Of a stretch of 64,000 bases of DNA, positions 43,669 through 52,692 are shown one piece after another. The notes under the pieces were generated by a model that was not told the DNA's origin, made no database searches, and saw nothing but the letters and a program-made list of their open reading frames with translations. Each line of letters starts with the position of its first letter. The stretch's first letter is position 1. This stretch comes from Stutzerimonas stutzeri (GTDB taxonomy: Bacteria; Pseudomonadota; Gammaproteobacteria; Pseudomonadales; Pseudomonadaceae): the NCBI RefSeq assembly GCF_013522825.1, contig NZ_JAAMQZ010000001.1:62001-126000 (forward strand), read 5' to 3'. The position numbers and the translations under genes are program-made.

Positions 43669-44473
43669 CCAAGCTCCCAGCCAGACGTGTCTGACGAAAT
43701 TTCCTGGGCGAGACGCCGAAACGCTCCTTGAAGGCCGTGGCGAAGTTGGCACCACTGGTATATCCCACCGTGAGGCCGATGGCCTGCACGGCCAGGCTGG
43801 TCTCACGCAGCAATATGCAGGCCTGCTTCATGCGCTCCTCGCGCAGATACTCGAAGACGGTGACGCCAACGCACTTTCTGAAGGCCTCGTTGAGCCGCTT
43901 GCTGTTGGTACTCACCCGCCCGGCCAGTTGCTGCAGGTCGGGCGTATCGGCCAGCGATCTGAGCAAATGCATGCGCGCGGACTGGAACAGGATGTTGTCC
44001 AGATTCGATGCGCCGTCAGCGGGATATTCCGGCGCCTCTTCTTCGCTCGCCGCCCCAGCCGTGACGCGCGCGCGAAGGTGTATCGCCAGGCGCAGGCGCA
44101 CTTCCTCGAAATCGAAGGGTTTGCTGACATAATCCACCGCACCGGCAAGCAAGCCCTGCACCCGCTGCATCGGCATCGCGGCGCCGGTGAGGAAAATCAC
44201 CGCGATATCACGCATCTCGGGATCGGCCTGCATGATCCTGCAGGCGCTCAGGCCATCGCATACCGGCATCTGCACATCCATCAACACCAGATCGGGTCGA
44301 ATCAGCCGGACCTTGCGCAGGCAATCCTGGCCATCACTGGCGAGATAGACGCGACAGCCCTGCTCTCGCAGATAGCTTGCCAGCAGCAGGCGCTCGGCCT
44401 CCACATCATCGACGACCAGGATGCGAGTGCCTTGCAGGACGTCCAGCCTGAAAGAAATATGCTCGGTGCTCAT
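43655..44473 (-). CDS. Response regulator with AraC-type DNA-binding domain
   Basis: A 272-residue regulator with an N-terminal receiver (about residues 15-130; acid pocket DD near 22-23, phosphoacceptor Asp in LMDVQMPVCDG near 66, Lys in SKPFDF near 118). An AraC/XylS-type DNA-binding domain follows (about 165-262), with SLAVQAIGLTVGYTSGANFATAFKERFG as its second helix-turn-helix. Combining REC with AraC is less common in proteobacteria than OmpR or NarL types. It overlaps the hybrid kinase gene and is presumably its partner. Targets unknown. Confidence 0.88.
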   Translation of the reverse strand: MSTEHISFRLDVLQGTRILVVDDVEAERLLLASYLREQGCRVYLASDGQDCLRKVRLIRPDLVLMDVQMPVCDGLSACRIMQADPEMRDIAVIFLTGAAMPMQRVQGLLAGAVDYVSKPFDFEEVRLRLAIHLRARVTAGAASEEEAPEYPADGASNLDNILFQSARMHLLRSLADTPDLQQLAGRVSTNSKRLNEAFRKCVGVTVFEYLREERMKQACILLRETSLAVQAIGLTVGYTSGANFATAFKERFGVSPRKFRQTRLAGSLGECV

Positions 44474-44750
44474 GGGTCCATTTTTGTCTTTTTTTCACCC
44501 GTCCAATAAGACTGCGGACAGTTTTTTCCCGGCAGCAAAAGACCATTCCCCCGACAGCAAAGGCACGGCAATCCCAGCGCGGCAGAATACGTCTACCCCC
44601 TCTGGAAAGCTGGCTAGCAAGGTGACTACCAAGGGCAAGGCAGGGATGTTTTGGCGACCGTCGAGTCTGTTAGTGGCTATATAATGGCGCAGGACGAGAC
44701 GAAATGTCGCAACAGCTTTCGCTTTCAGAAATCCCGGCGGATTACTCGTC

Positions 44751-45983
44751 ATGCTCAAACGTATCGAAGTCTCCGAAGTCGTCATCGGCATGTTCATCCA
44801 CAAGCTGTGTGGCTCCTGGCTCAAGCATCCCTTCTGGAAAGGTCGCTTCCTGGTCGAGACCGAAGAACAGCTGCAACTGCTGCGCCGTTCGGCAGTGGCC
44901 CAGGTCGTAATCGATACCGACAAGGGCCTCGATGTGCCTGCGCCAATGACCAGCGCCGAACAGGTGCCGCAACCACAGATGCAGGAGGCGCCAGCGCCGC
45001 AACAGCCTCGCCAGGTCAATCGGGAACAGACATCGTTCATCGAAGAAGCCCGTCGCGCTCAGAAGATCTGTGAAAACACCAAGGCCGCCATCAGCGAAAT
45101 GTTCGCCGATGCCCGCATGGGAAAGGCCGTCAAGGCGGAGAATGCCTCCGCGCTGGTGGAGGAGATCAGCGACTCCATCCACCGCCACCCACATGCCCTG
45201 ATCAACCTGGCGTGCCTGAAAACCGCCGACGACTACACCTACATGCATTCGGTAGCGGTATGCGCGCTGATGGTCGCCCTGGCTCGCCAGCTGGGCCTGG
45301 ACAATGAGCAGGTGCGTATCGCCGGCATTGCCGGGCTGTTGCACGACGTCGGCAAGATGGCGATCCCGGATGCCATCCTCAACAAGCCGGGGCGCCTGAG
45401 CGACGAGGAATTCCGTATCGTGCGCGAACACCCGCAAGCCGGTTACCGGATGCTGCTGGAAAGTGATCAGGTCGATCCGCAGGTGCTGGACGTGGTCCTG
45501 CACCACCACGAGAAATACGACGGCAGCGGCTACCCGAGCGGCCTGGCGGGGGAAGAGATCAGCCTGCTCGCACGTATGGGCGCGGTGTGCGATGTCTACG
45601 ACGCGATCACCTCCAACCGCGCCTACAAGGCTGCCTGGGACCCTGCCGAATCGATCCACCGGATGGCTCAGTGGAAAGGTCACTTCGACGAGGAGCTGCT
45701 GCAGGCATTCGTCAAGGCCATCGGTATCTACCCCATCGGCGCACTGGTGAGGCTGGAGAGCGGTCGCATCGGCGTGGTGCTGGAACAGCACCCCACCTCG
45801 CTGCTCAAGCCCAGGGTCAAGGTGTTCTATTCGGTACGCCTCAGGCAACCGATTCCCATCGAGGTCATCGACCTGGAAGCGCTGGCGGGCAAGGACCGGA
45901 TCGTCTGCCGCGAGCCCGCCGAGGACTACGGCGACTTCGAGGCGCTCACCTGTGACGACAACCATGCAAAAGCCTACGCCTGA
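44751..45983 (+). CDS. HD-GYP cyclic-di-GMP phosphodiesterase with N-terminal DUF3391
   Basis: A 410-residue cytoplasmic enzyme. An N-terminal DUF3391 region (about residues 1-130, starting MLKRIEVSEVVIGMFIHKL) precedes an HD-GYP domain with the motifs H-S-V-A-V-C, LLHDVGKMAIPD and HHEKYDGSGYPSGL. All typical metal ligands seem present, so it should hydrolyse cyclic-di-GMP. The end overlaps the upstream part of the open frame of the GGDEF gene, suggesting paired expression of opposing activities. The ATG at 44751 lacks a strong Shine-Dalgarno; the start fits known relatives. Confidence 0.92.
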   Translation: MLKRIEVSEVVIGMFIHKLCGSWLKHPFWKGRFLVETEEQLQLLRRSAVAQVVIDTDKGLDVPAPMTSAEQVPQPQMQEAPAPQQPRQVNREQTSFIEEARRAQKICENTKAAISEMFADARMGKAVKAENASALVEEISDSIHRHPHALINLACLKTADDYTYMHSVAVCALMVALARQLGLDNEQVRIAGIAGLLHDVGKMAIPDAILNKPGRLSDEEFRIVREHPQAGYRMLLESDQVDPQVLDVVLHHHEKYDGSGYPSGLAGEEISLLARMGAVCDVYDAITSNRAYKAAWDPAESIHRMAQWKGHFDEELLQAFVKAIGIYPIGALVRLESGRIGVVLEQHPTSLLKPRVKVFYSVRLRQPIPIEVIDLEALAGKDRIVCREPAEDYGDFEALTCDDNHAKAYA

Positions 45984-46026
45984 GCGAGCCGCATGCAGCC
46001 TCGACAGCCATGAAGGAAGACCGCTC

Positions 46027-46938
46027 ATGCTCTACGAAGCCCTGTTCGAGCATATGCGCGAAGGCGTCATCATTGCCGACAGCACGGGCGCAATCCTGCG
46101 GGTCAACCCGGCCTTCAGCCGCCTCACCGGCTACAGCCAGCACGATGTGCAGGGCCGGCGGCTGCAGATCCCGCATAGCGCATTGCAACCGGCACAATGC
46201 CATAACCAGATCTGGCGCGAACTGGAAGAGAAGGATCAATGGTCCGGGGAGTGCAGGGGACGGCACAAGGATGGCTACGAATATGAGTCGCACCTGCTGG
46301 CACGGATCGTTCGCACTGCCTGCAACCAGATAGCTCACTACCTGCTTTTTCTCAGCGATTTTTCACAGCTCAAGGACCGGCAGAAACGGCTGGAGCGCAT
46401 CGCCCATTACGATCCGCTCACCGAACTGCCGAACCGGATACTGCTGACCGAGCGCATGGATCGCGCCCTGCTGCATGGCAAGCGCCAGGGCAGATTCGTG
46501 GCGGTTGCCTTTATCGATCTGGATGGTTTCAAGGCTGTCAACGACACCCACGGCCATGAACGAGGCGACCGGCTGCTGCAGATCATCAGCTCTCGCCTGA
46601 AGGCTGTTCTGCGTGAAACCGACACCCTGGCGCGCTTCGGCGGCGACGAGTTCGTTGCAGTGCTGGCCGACCTGCAGCAACCTGGTGATTGCCGCACGGT
46701 TCTCGAACGCATGATCGAGGCAGCCCATGAGCCGGTGCCCGTGGGCGAGATCATCTTCCGGCTTTCGGCGAGCATCGGCGTTGTCCTCGTGCCGCCACAC
46801 AGCGAGCTATCCGAACAGTTGATCAAAAAGGCCGACCAGGCCATGTACCAGGCCAAGCGCGCCGGCGGGAATCGCTACTGCATCAGCAGCGAATCCCTGC
46901 GGGTACCCGCTCCGCTCAGTGGCGACCCGGCGGTGTGA
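46027..46938 (+). CDS. PAS-GGDEF diguanylate cyclase
   Basis: A protein of 303 residues from the ATG at 46027 (AGGAAG upstream). A GTG at 45952 or ATG at 45964 could extend it by up to 25 residues and overlap the HD-GYP gene. The PAS domain (about residues 3-115) begins LYEALFEHMREGVIIAD. The GGDEF domain has R-F-G-G-D-E-F near residue 204 and DLDGFKAVND before it, so it is probably an active diguanylate cyclase. No RxxD inhibitory site is obvious five residues before GGDEF. Its end overlaps the convergent acyl-CoA dehydrogenase gene by 23 bases. Confidence 0.9.
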   Translation: MLYEALFEHMREGVIIADSTGAILRVNPAFSRLTGYSQHDVQGRRLQIPHSALQPAQCHNQIWRELEEKDQWSGECRGRHKDGYEYESHLLARIVRTACNQIAHYLLFLSDFSQLKDRQKRLERIAHYDPLTELPNRILLTERMDRALLHGKRQGRFVAVAFIDLDGFKAVNDTHGHERGDRLLQIISSRLKAVLRETDTLARFGGDEFVAVLADLQQPGDCRTVLERMIEAAHEPVPVGEIIFRLSASIGVVLVPPHSELSEQLIKKADQAMYQAKRAGGNRYCISSESLRVPAPLSGDPAV

Positions 46939-48166
46939 GGTAGGCCGCCGAGGCACCACGACTGGCTTCGCTGGCCTTGATTTCCATCCTGGCGATGCTG
47001 CGCAGATGCACCTGGTCGGGACCGTCGGCAAAACGCAGGGAGCGTCCACCAATCCACATGTCCGCCAGCGGCGTGTCCGGCGTCAGGCCCATGGCGCCGT
47101 AGACCTGAATCGCACGATCGACGACCTTGGTGTGCATGCGCGGCACCAGCGCCTTGATCATGGAAATCTCCTTGCGCGCGGCCTTGGCGCCGACCTCGTC
47201 GATCATCCAGGCGGTCTTCAGCACCAGCAGCCGCGCCTGCTCGATCTCGATACGCGACTCGGCGATCCAGTCGGTGATGTTGGCGTATTGCTGCAGGTAT
47301 TTGCCGAACGCCTTGCGTTCCTGGCAGCGCTCGACCATCAGCTCCAGCGCCAGCTCGGCCATGCCGATGGAACGCATGCAGTGATGGATACGGCCCGGCC
47401 CGAGGCGTGCCTGGGCCATCATGAAACCGTCGCCCTCCTTGCCCAACAGGTTGCCAGCCGGTACCCGCACGTTCTTCAGCAGCAGCTCGCAATGGCCTTC
47501 CGGGGCGATGTGATTCATCACCGGAATGTTGCGTACCCGCTCCACACCGGGTGTGTCGAAGGGCACCAGGATCATGCTCTGCTGGTGATGAGTGTCGGCG
47601 TCGGGATCGGTCTTGCCCATCACGATCAGCACCTTGCAGTTGGGGTGCGCGGCGTTGGTGATGAACCACTTGCGCCCGTTGATGACGTAATCGTCACCGT
47701 CGCGGCTGATCAGCGTCTGGATGTTGGTGGCGTCGGATGACGGCACGTCCGGCTCGGTCATGGCGAAGGCCGAGCGAATCTCGCCTTCAAGCAGGGGCTT
47801 TAGCCAACGCTCGCGCTGCTCAGGCGTGGCGAACAGGTGCAGCAGCTCCATGTTGCCGGTGTCCGGCGCATTGCAGTTGAACACCTCGGAGGCCCAGTGC
47901 ACGCGCCCCATGATTTCCGCCAGCGGCGCGTATTCCAGGTTGCTCAGACCCATGCCCGGCTCGTCCTCGCGCAGCGAGGGCAGGAACAGGTTCCACAGTC
48001 CTTCGGAGCGCGCCAGCGCCTTGAGATCGTCCATGAAGGATACGGGATACTGACCGGCGGCGACCTCGGCCTGCCAGGCACCGATGCGCGGCACGATGTG
48101 CTGATCCATGAACGTGCGCAGCTGCTGACGCAGTGCCTCCACACGCGGGCTATAGGCGAAATTCAT
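46916..48166 (-). CDS. Acyl-CoA dehydrogenase (ACAD10/11-like)
   Basis: A 416-residue FAD enzyme of the acyl-CoA dehydrogenase superfamily. The middle domain has MTEPDVPSSDATNIQT and GRKWFITNAAHPNC, and the C-terminal helical domain has ARLGPGRIHHCMR and QVYGAMGLTPDTPLADMW. The active-site base cannot be pinned from sequence alone. Members of this subgroup act on saturated or hydroxylated acyl-CoAs. The ATG at 48166 follows AGAGGT. It stands alone, convergent with the GGDEF gene. A beta-oxidation role is likely, substrate unknown. Confidence 0.9.
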   Translation of the reverse strand: MNFAYSPRVEALRQQLRTFMDQHIVPRIGAWQAEVAAGQYPVSFMDDLKALARSEGLWNLFLPSLREDEPGMGLSNLEYAPLAEIMGRVHWASEVFNCNAPDTGNMELLHLFATPEQRERWLKPLLEGEIRSAFAMTEPDVPSSDATNIQTLISRDGDDYVINGRKWFITNAAHPNCKVLIVMGKTDPDADTHHQQSMILVPFDTPGVERVRNIPVMNHIAPEGHCELLLKNVRVPAGNLLGKEGDGFMMAQARLGPGRIHHCMRSIGMAELALELMVERCQERKAFGKYLQQYANITDWIAESRIEIEQARLLVLKTAWMIDEVGAKAARKEISMIKALVPRMHTKVVDRAIQVYGAMGLTPDTPLADMWIGGRSLRFADGPDQVHLRSIARMEIKASEASRGASAAYLTPPGRH

Positions 48167-48290
48167 GCGATACCTCTGGGGTTCGGGTGGATGCAGCCAC
48201 CTTAGCCCCCGACCCCGGAAACGCAATGAAAGTACAGCCGCTGAATCAGGGCCAATAAACGACACGATGGCCCACGCACACCGCATATCC

Positions 48291-48315
48291 TGCAGGAGCG
48301 GGCCATGCCCGCGAA
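48291..48315 (+). repeat. Single REP unit
   Basis: TGCAGGAGCGGGCCATGCCC continues to GCGAA at 48315. It resembles the other REP units of the window and is preceded by ACCGCATATCC, almost the same as the sequence left of the REP cut by the IS110 element. Confidence 0.75.
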
Positions 48316-48333
48316 CCGATGCCCGGCGCCCCG

Positions 48334-48774
48334 CTACCAGCGCAGGTAGAACATCGCCTTGGCCAAAACCACGATGCCGATCATCTGCAGAAAAATCGCC
48401 CAGTGAATGGCCCGATAACGTGCCGGCGTCATCCGTCCACTTCTCAGCAGCATGGCCACCGCGCCGAAGGTGAAGAAGACACCGATGGCGAGCAGGATCT
48501 TCAGCGTCAGCAGCGTGCCGAAACTGCTGGCGAAAGGATCGGCAAGCAGATGCCGATGATGCCAGGCCAGGCCGATACCCGCCCCGTAGACGAACAGCAC
48601 CACCCAGTGCAACACCACCCGCAGCCGCGCACCCACCGCCTTGTCGACGCGCTGCATCAGGTCCGGCTCGATCTGTTGCCGCACCCTGGCCAGCACGGCC
48701 ACCTCGACGAACAGCGCGCCGATGAAAAAGATCGCAGCCAGCAAATGAATGACATGCAACAGGGAATAACTCAT
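48334..48774 (-). CDS. CopD-like integral membrane protein
   Basis: A 146-residue membrane protein with four hydrophobic helices (about residues 5-25, 50-70, 82-105 and 120-140) and several histidines (HVIHLLAAIFFIGALF; AWHHRHLL). It resembles the CopD/DUF2269 families, which have been linked to copper or heme. No CopC or other copper gene adjoins it, so the role is uncertain. It is on the minus strand, separated from neighbours by a REP and a short gap. Confidence 0.75.
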   Translation of the reverse strand: MSYSLLHVIHLLAAIFFIGALFVEVAVLARVRQQIEPDLMQRVDKAVGARLRVVLHWVVLFVYGAGIGLAWHHRHLLADPFASSFGTLLTLKILLAIGVFFTFGAVAMLLRSGRMTPARYRAIHWAIFLQMIGIVVLAKAMFYLRW

Positions 48775-48849
48775 CTCTGCCCCTTGGGTTGTTCAGGCGG
48801 TCAGCCTAGCAGAGCCCGGCCTTCTGTCACCGACTGCCTGAGCAAAGGC

Positions 48850-49200
48850 TCAATGACTCACCCCCGCCAGGCGGCTGCCGTCACGCTCGACCCGCTGGCC
48901 GACCTCGAAGCCATCGGCGGAGGTCCGCAGGCGGCTGGTGTTGCCCTGCTCATCCTTGAGTACATAGAGGTTATGCTCAAGCCCCGCCACGTCCTGCACA
49001 CCCTGCCCGGCGAAATAGCCCACACCAGCCCCCACCAGTGCGCCAATCGGACCGCCCGCCGCCGCGCCCAGCATGAAGCCGCTGAGACCACCGAACCCGC
49101 CACCCACCGCACGGTCTTTCTGTACGGATACCACTTCGTCGGCACTCGCCAGGGTGCTTGCCAGCAGCAGTACACTCGCCATCATGATCGACTTGTTCAT
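48850..49200 (-). CDS. Exported glycine-zipper protein
   Basis: A 115-residue protein with a signal peptide (about residues 1-20, LASA), then a glycine-zipper segment (GGGFGGLSGFMLGAAAGGPIGALVGAGVGYFAG, cited by position about 34-66) of the Rick_17kDa/SlyB kind and a short basic C terminus. Such proteins often insert in or attach to the outer membrane. The ATG at 49200 was chosen for the signal peptide; a longer frame to 49281 is unlikely. An Anr/Dnr box lies 74 bases upstream, shared with the divergent DUF488 gene. Confidence 0.78.
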   Translation of the reverse strand: MNKSIMMASVLLLASTLASADEVVSVQKDRAVGGGFGGLSGFMLGAAAGGPIGALVGAGVGYFAGQGVQDVAGLEHNLYVLKDEQGNTSRLRTSADGFEVGQRVERDGSRLAGVSH

Positions 49201-49267
49201 GCGAAACGCTCCTTGAAAGATTGGGAATTGCACTCCAGGTCTTTCACGAAGCGTGCCGTCGTTTCTG

Positions 49268-49281
49268 TTGACACAGATCAA
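49268..49281. promoter_or_regulatory. Anr/Dnr box between divergent genes
   Basis: TTGACACAGATCAA fits TTGAC-N4-ATCAA. It is centred 74 bases from the glycine-zipper start and 110 bases from the DUF488 start. A -10-like TACTAT at 49301-49306 on the plus side gives a spacing close to -41 from a start near 49313, favouring DUF488. Confidence 0.7.
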
Positions 49282-49308
49282 CAGGTTAGCCGCACAAAAG
49301 TACTATCG

Positions 49309-49325
49309 ACCCTTTCTGAAAGGGT
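49309..49325 (+). repeat. Short inverted repeat in the DUF488 leader
   Basis: ACCCTTT at 49309-49315 pairs with AAAGGGT at 49319-49325 around CTG. It lies close to the expected transcription start and might be an operator or 5' hairpin. Confidence 0.4.
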
Positions 49326-49384
49326 ATTTATGACAATCACCAGAGTATTTTTAACCCTGGATTTTCAAGTATTGGAGGCCAGCC

Positions 49385-49786
49385 ATGATCCACTGCAAAC
49401 GCGCCTATGAAAGCCCAGCTGCGGATGATGGTCGGCGAGTGCTGGTGGACCGCCTCTGGCCGCGCAACTGCCGCAAGGAGGCGCTGCAGCTGGATCAATG
49501 GCACAAGGAACTGGCGCCTTCCAGTGAATTGCGCCGCGCCTTCAAGACCGGCGATCTGGGCTTCGAGACCTTCCGCGAACGCTACCGCCAGGAGCTAGCC
49601 GCACATCCCGAGCACTGGTGGCCACTGCTGGGCATTGCCGGGCAGGAGCGCCTCACGCTGGTCTATGCCGCACGCGACGAACAGCAGAACAACGCCCAGG
49701 TGCTGGCCGAATGGCTGGAAGAACAGCTCGACCGCTACGGCGAGCAGAGTTCGCCGACGTGCTACGCCGGCAGGCGGTTATCCTGA
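49385..49786 (+). CDS. DUF488 family protein
   Basis: A 133-residue protein with family signatures R-V-L-V-D-R-L-W-P-R near residue 18 and LAPSSELRRAF near residue 43, plus a C-terminal EHWWPLLG / LTLVYAARDEQQNNA region. DUF488 proteins have no firmly known activity that I can cite. The ATG at 49385 has TTGGAGG upstream. An Anr/Dnr box lies upstream. The 3' end is 114 bases from a thioredoxin-reductase-like gene on the same strand. Confidence 0.85.
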   Translation: MIHCKRAYESPAADDGRRVLVDRLWPRNCRKEALQLDQWHKELAPSSELRRAFKTGDLGFETFRERYRQELAAHPEHWWPLLGIAGQERLTLVYAARDEQQNNAQVLAEWLEEQLDRYGEQSSPTCYAGRRLS

Positions 49787-49900
49787 AGCGATTCGGCCCA
49801 TGCGGTTGAACGTCAGATTCATCTTCGACGTTTATCCAAGCACGCGAACTTTATCTCGCTGGTCGCTTCTACTGACGACACTCGCACAGCCGGCACACCC

Positions 49901-50833
49901 ATGAACGAAGCCGCCCCGTCAGCCACACTGACCGACTGCCTGGTGGTTGGCGCCGGGCCGGGTGGCCTGACTGCCGCGCTTTACCTGGCCCGCTTCCATC
50001 GCGATTGCCTGGTGGTGGACGCCGGCGCCAGTCGCGCCTCACTGATCCCCCGCTCGCACAACTATCCGGGCTTCCCGCCCGGCATTTCCGGCGATGCCCT
50101 GCTGGCCCGGTTGCGCGAGCAGGCGACCGGCCATGGTGCGCGGATCGAGCGCGGCCACGTGGAGCGGATCGAACCGCATGCCGAAGGATTCACCGCGCAC
50201 TACGACGGTCGCATCTGTATCGCCCGCCGCATCATTCTCGCCACCGGCGTCGAAGACACATTGCCGCAGATGCCCGACGCGCGGGCGGCCATCGCCATGG
50301 GCAGCCTGCGCCTGTGCGCCATCTGCGATGGCTATGAGGTTCATGGCGACAATGTCGCGGTCTACGGCGAGGCCGAAGACACCATCCGCCATGCCGTTTT
50401 CCTGCGCACCTTCACCGACCGCGTCACCGTGGTGGTCCACGGCGACCCGCGCGCCTGCGAAGAGGCCATCGCACTGGCGCGCCATTACGATATCCGGCTG
50501 ATCGACGACTGCGTCGAAGCCCTGCGCCCCTGTCCCACGGGCATCGAACTGGTTACCCGCAACGGCGACGTCCATCATTTCGACATCATCTACCCCAACC
50601 TCGGCGCACGTGTTCGCTCCGAACTGGCGACAGGCCTGGGCGCGGCCTGCGACGAACAGGGCGCGCTGATCGTCGATGCCCGCCAGCAGACATCGGTAGC
50701 CGGCCTCTATGCCCTGGGCGATGTCGTGACCGGCCTCAAGCAGATGAGCGTCGCCGTCGGGCAGGCCGCGCAGGCCGCCACCGCCGTGCACAACAGCCTG
50801 GAAAGCAATCCCTGGGGCGGCCCGTGCCGATAA
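49901..50833 (+). CDS. Thioredoxin-reductase-like FAD/NAD(P)H oxidoreductase
   Basis: A 310-residue flavoprotein of the TrxR/AhpF superfamily. It has an FAD-binding [18 protein letters not shown] near the N terminus, a redox pair C-A-I-C-D-G-Y near residue 138, and the C-terminal FAD motif [21 protein letters not shown]. The NAD(P)H site ([11 protein letters not shown] near residue 152) departs from the classical GGGNSA pattern. The thiol pair keeps the TrxR spacing. It is not next to trxA, so the partner is unknown. No clear ribosome site; the ATG fits the N terminus. Confidence 0.85.
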   Translation: MNEAAPSATLTDCLVVGAGPGGLTAALYLARFHRDCLVVDAGASRASLIPRSHNYPGFPPGISGDALLARLREQATGHGARIERGHVERIEPHAEGFTAHYDGRICIARRIILATGVEDTLPQMPDARAAIAMGSLRLCAICDGYEVHGDNVAVYGEAEDTIRHAVFLRTFTDRVTVVVHGDPRACEEAIALARHYDIRLIDDCVEALRPCPTGIELVTRNGDVHHFDIIYPNLGARVRSELATGLGAACDEQGALIVDARQQTSVAGLYALGDVVTGLKQMSVAVGQAAQAATAVHNSLESNPWGGPCR

Positions 50834-50911
50834 CGCGCCGCGGCGCACAAGGCGAATGCCATCAATCCGGCGAGCAGGCATACTGCGAGCCTCGACCAAA
50901 GCCCGAACAGC

Positions 50912-52447
50912 ATGCGCATACACGTTACCTTCATCGACCGCATCGGCATCACCCAGGAGGTTCTCGCCCTGCTGGTGGCGCGCAACCTCAACCTCGATGC
51001 CGTGGAAATGGTGCCGCCCAACGTTTATATAGACGCCCCTGCGCTCGATGCCCATGTACTCGACGAGCTGCGCCAGGCGCTACGCGACGTGCATGGAGTA
51101 CAGGACATTCAGGTGGTCGGCATGCTGCCCGGACAGCAGCGGCGCCTGCAACTCGATGCGCTGCTGCTGGCCATGTCGGACCCGCTGATGGCGGTCGATG
51201 GCGACGGCAAGATCCTGATGGCCAACCCTGCGCTGATCAGCCTGGTGGGGCTCGACCCCGAAGGCCGGTTCGTTGGCGAGCTGTTCGATGCGCCTGAACT
51301 GCAGGCCGCGATGCTCAAGCAGGGCTTCCGCCTGCCCATGCGCGAAATCATCTTCAACGGCCAGTCGCTGCTGATCGACGTGATGCCGGTTGCCGAAACA
51401 CTCGTCACAGACGGAACACAACCGGCAGCCGGCGCACTGCTGACACTCTATGCACCCAGCCGGCTGGGCGAGCGCCTGGCCGCGCTGCACCCTCACCATG
51501 CGGAAAGTTTCGAGGCGTTGCTGGGCGACTCCACCCCCATCCGCACGCTCAAGGCCCGAGGCGTGCGCGTGGCAGCCCTCGATGCGCCGCTGCTGATCCA
51601 GGGCGAAACCGGCACCGGCAAGGAACTGGTCGCCCGCGCCTGCCACGCCGCCAGCCCGCGCAGCAATGCGCCCTTCCTGACGCTCAGCTGCGCAGCCCTC
51701 CCGGAAAACCAGGCCGATGGTGAGCTTTTCGGTTACGCACCCGGCACGGCAAACGCCAGCCAGCGCAGCGGCAAGCCCGGCCTGCTGGAGTTGGCCAACG
51801 GCGGTACGGTGTTCCTCGACGAAATCGCCGAGATGTCGCCCTACCTGCAGGCCAAGCTGATGCACTTCCTCAGCGAGGGCAGCTTTCGTCGAGTTGGCGG
51901 CGAGCGCGAGATACGCGTCGATGTACGCATCCTCAGCGCCACCCACCGCAACCTGGAACAGCTGGTCGGCGACGGCGCCTTCCGCGAGGACCTGTTCTAT
52001 CGGCTGAACGTACTCAACCTCAGCGTTCCGCCGCTGCGTGAACGCAGCGAGGATATCCTGCTGCTGGCGCGACATTTTCTACTGCAGGCCTGTACCCAGA
52101 TCCAGCGCCCGCCCTGCCGTCTGGCACCCTCAACCTACCCGGCGCTACTGGGCAATAACTGGCCCGGTAACGTGCGGCAGCTGCAGAACATCATCTTTCG
52201 CGCCGCGGCGATGTCCGACAGCAGCATGATCGGTCTCGACGATCTGGATATCGCCAGGACCCGCCTGGCATGTCGGGACGATGAAATCACCAGCCTCAAC
52301 GAGGCAATGGAAGCCTTCGAGCGCTCGATTCTGGAAAGACTTCATGCAAGCCATCCCTCCACCCGATTGCTGGCGACCCGGCTGAAAAGCTCGCACAGCG
52401 CCATCGCCATGCGCCTGCGCAAATATGGTATCGGCAGTCACAGTTGA
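50912..52447 (+). CDS. TyrR-family regulator of the adjacent AGCS symporter and serine dehydratase genes (predicted)
   Basis: A 511-residue regulator with N-terminal ACT (about residues 1-75) and PAS (about 80-190) domains, an AAA+ domain (Walker A GETGTGKE near 231; Walker B TVFLDEIAE) and a TyrR-type helix-turn-helix near the C terminus. It is a paralogue of PhhR at 60077. In place of the sigma-54 contact loop GAFTGA it has G-T-A-N-A-S, which is unexpected because a consensus sigma-54 promoter lies just downstream. Glycine-responsive TyrR-like GcsR of P. aeruginosa is the nearest known functional relative I can suggest; equivalence is not claimed. Confidence 0.85.
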   Translation: MRIHVTFIDRIGITQEVLALLVARNLNLDAVEMVPPNVYIDAPALDAHVLDELRQALRDVHGVQDIQVVGMLPGQQRRLQLDALLLAMSDPLMAVDGDGKILMANPALISLVGLDPEGRFVGELFDAPELQAAMLKQGFRLPMREIIFNGQSLLIDVMPVAETLVTDGTQPAAGALLTLYAPSRLGERLAALHPHHAESFEALLGDSTPIRTLKARGVRVAALDAPLLIQGETGTGKELVARACHAASPRSNAPFLTLSCAALPENQADGELFGYAPGTANASQRSGKPGLLELANGGTVFLDEIAEMSPYLQAKLMHFLSEGSFRRVGGEREIRVDVRILSATHRNLEQLVGDGAFREDLFYRLNVLNLSVPPLRERSEDILLLARHFLLQACTQIQRPPCRLAPSTYPALLGNNWPGNVRQLQNIIFRAAAMSDSSMIGLDDLDIARTRLACRDDEITSLNEAMEAFERSILERLHASHPSTRLLATRLKSSHSAIAMRLRKYGIGSHS

Positions 52448-52532
52448 GGTTGCCGTAAACGTCACCGTCGGAAACATTTACTCATTCATTGTCCGTAATC
52501 GCCTCACCAGTACGCGAATTTGCCGAATCACC

Positions 52533-52550
52533 TGTATCGATTCCAATACA
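52533..52550. promoter_or_regulatory. TyrR-family operator-like dyad 1
   Basis: TGTATCGATTCCAATACA has inverted TGTAT...ATACA arms, the form of TyrR/PhhR/GcsR boxes (TGTA-type arms over 18 bases). Confidence 0.6.
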
Positions 52551-52551
52551 T

Positions 52552-52569
52552 CGTACCGAAATGAGTACG
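52552..52569. promoter_or_regulatory. TyrR-family operator-like dyad 2
   Basis: CGTACCGAAATGAGTACG has inverted CGTAC/GTACG arms, one base after the first dyad, so the two could be bound side by side. Confidence 0.5.
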
Positions 52570-52608
52570 GCAGTCTGGAAGCCGAACATCGGTGCTGGAT
52601 ACGGTTGT

Positions 52609-52626
52609 TGTATCGAATTCGTTACA
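52609..52626. promoter_or_regulatory. TyrR-family operator-like dyad 3
   Basis: TGTATCGAATTCGTTACA has near-perfect dyad symmetry around AATT and closely follows the TGTAACG-N4-CGTTnnn form expected for GcsR-like proteins. It lies 67-84 bases upstream of the sigma-54 promoter, a usual enhancer distance. Confidence 0.65.
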
Positions 52627-52692
52627 GGGCGATTACAAAGCGCGACCAGGAGAATTCATAACCCATTGTTAAACGGACTATTTATTTAAAGC

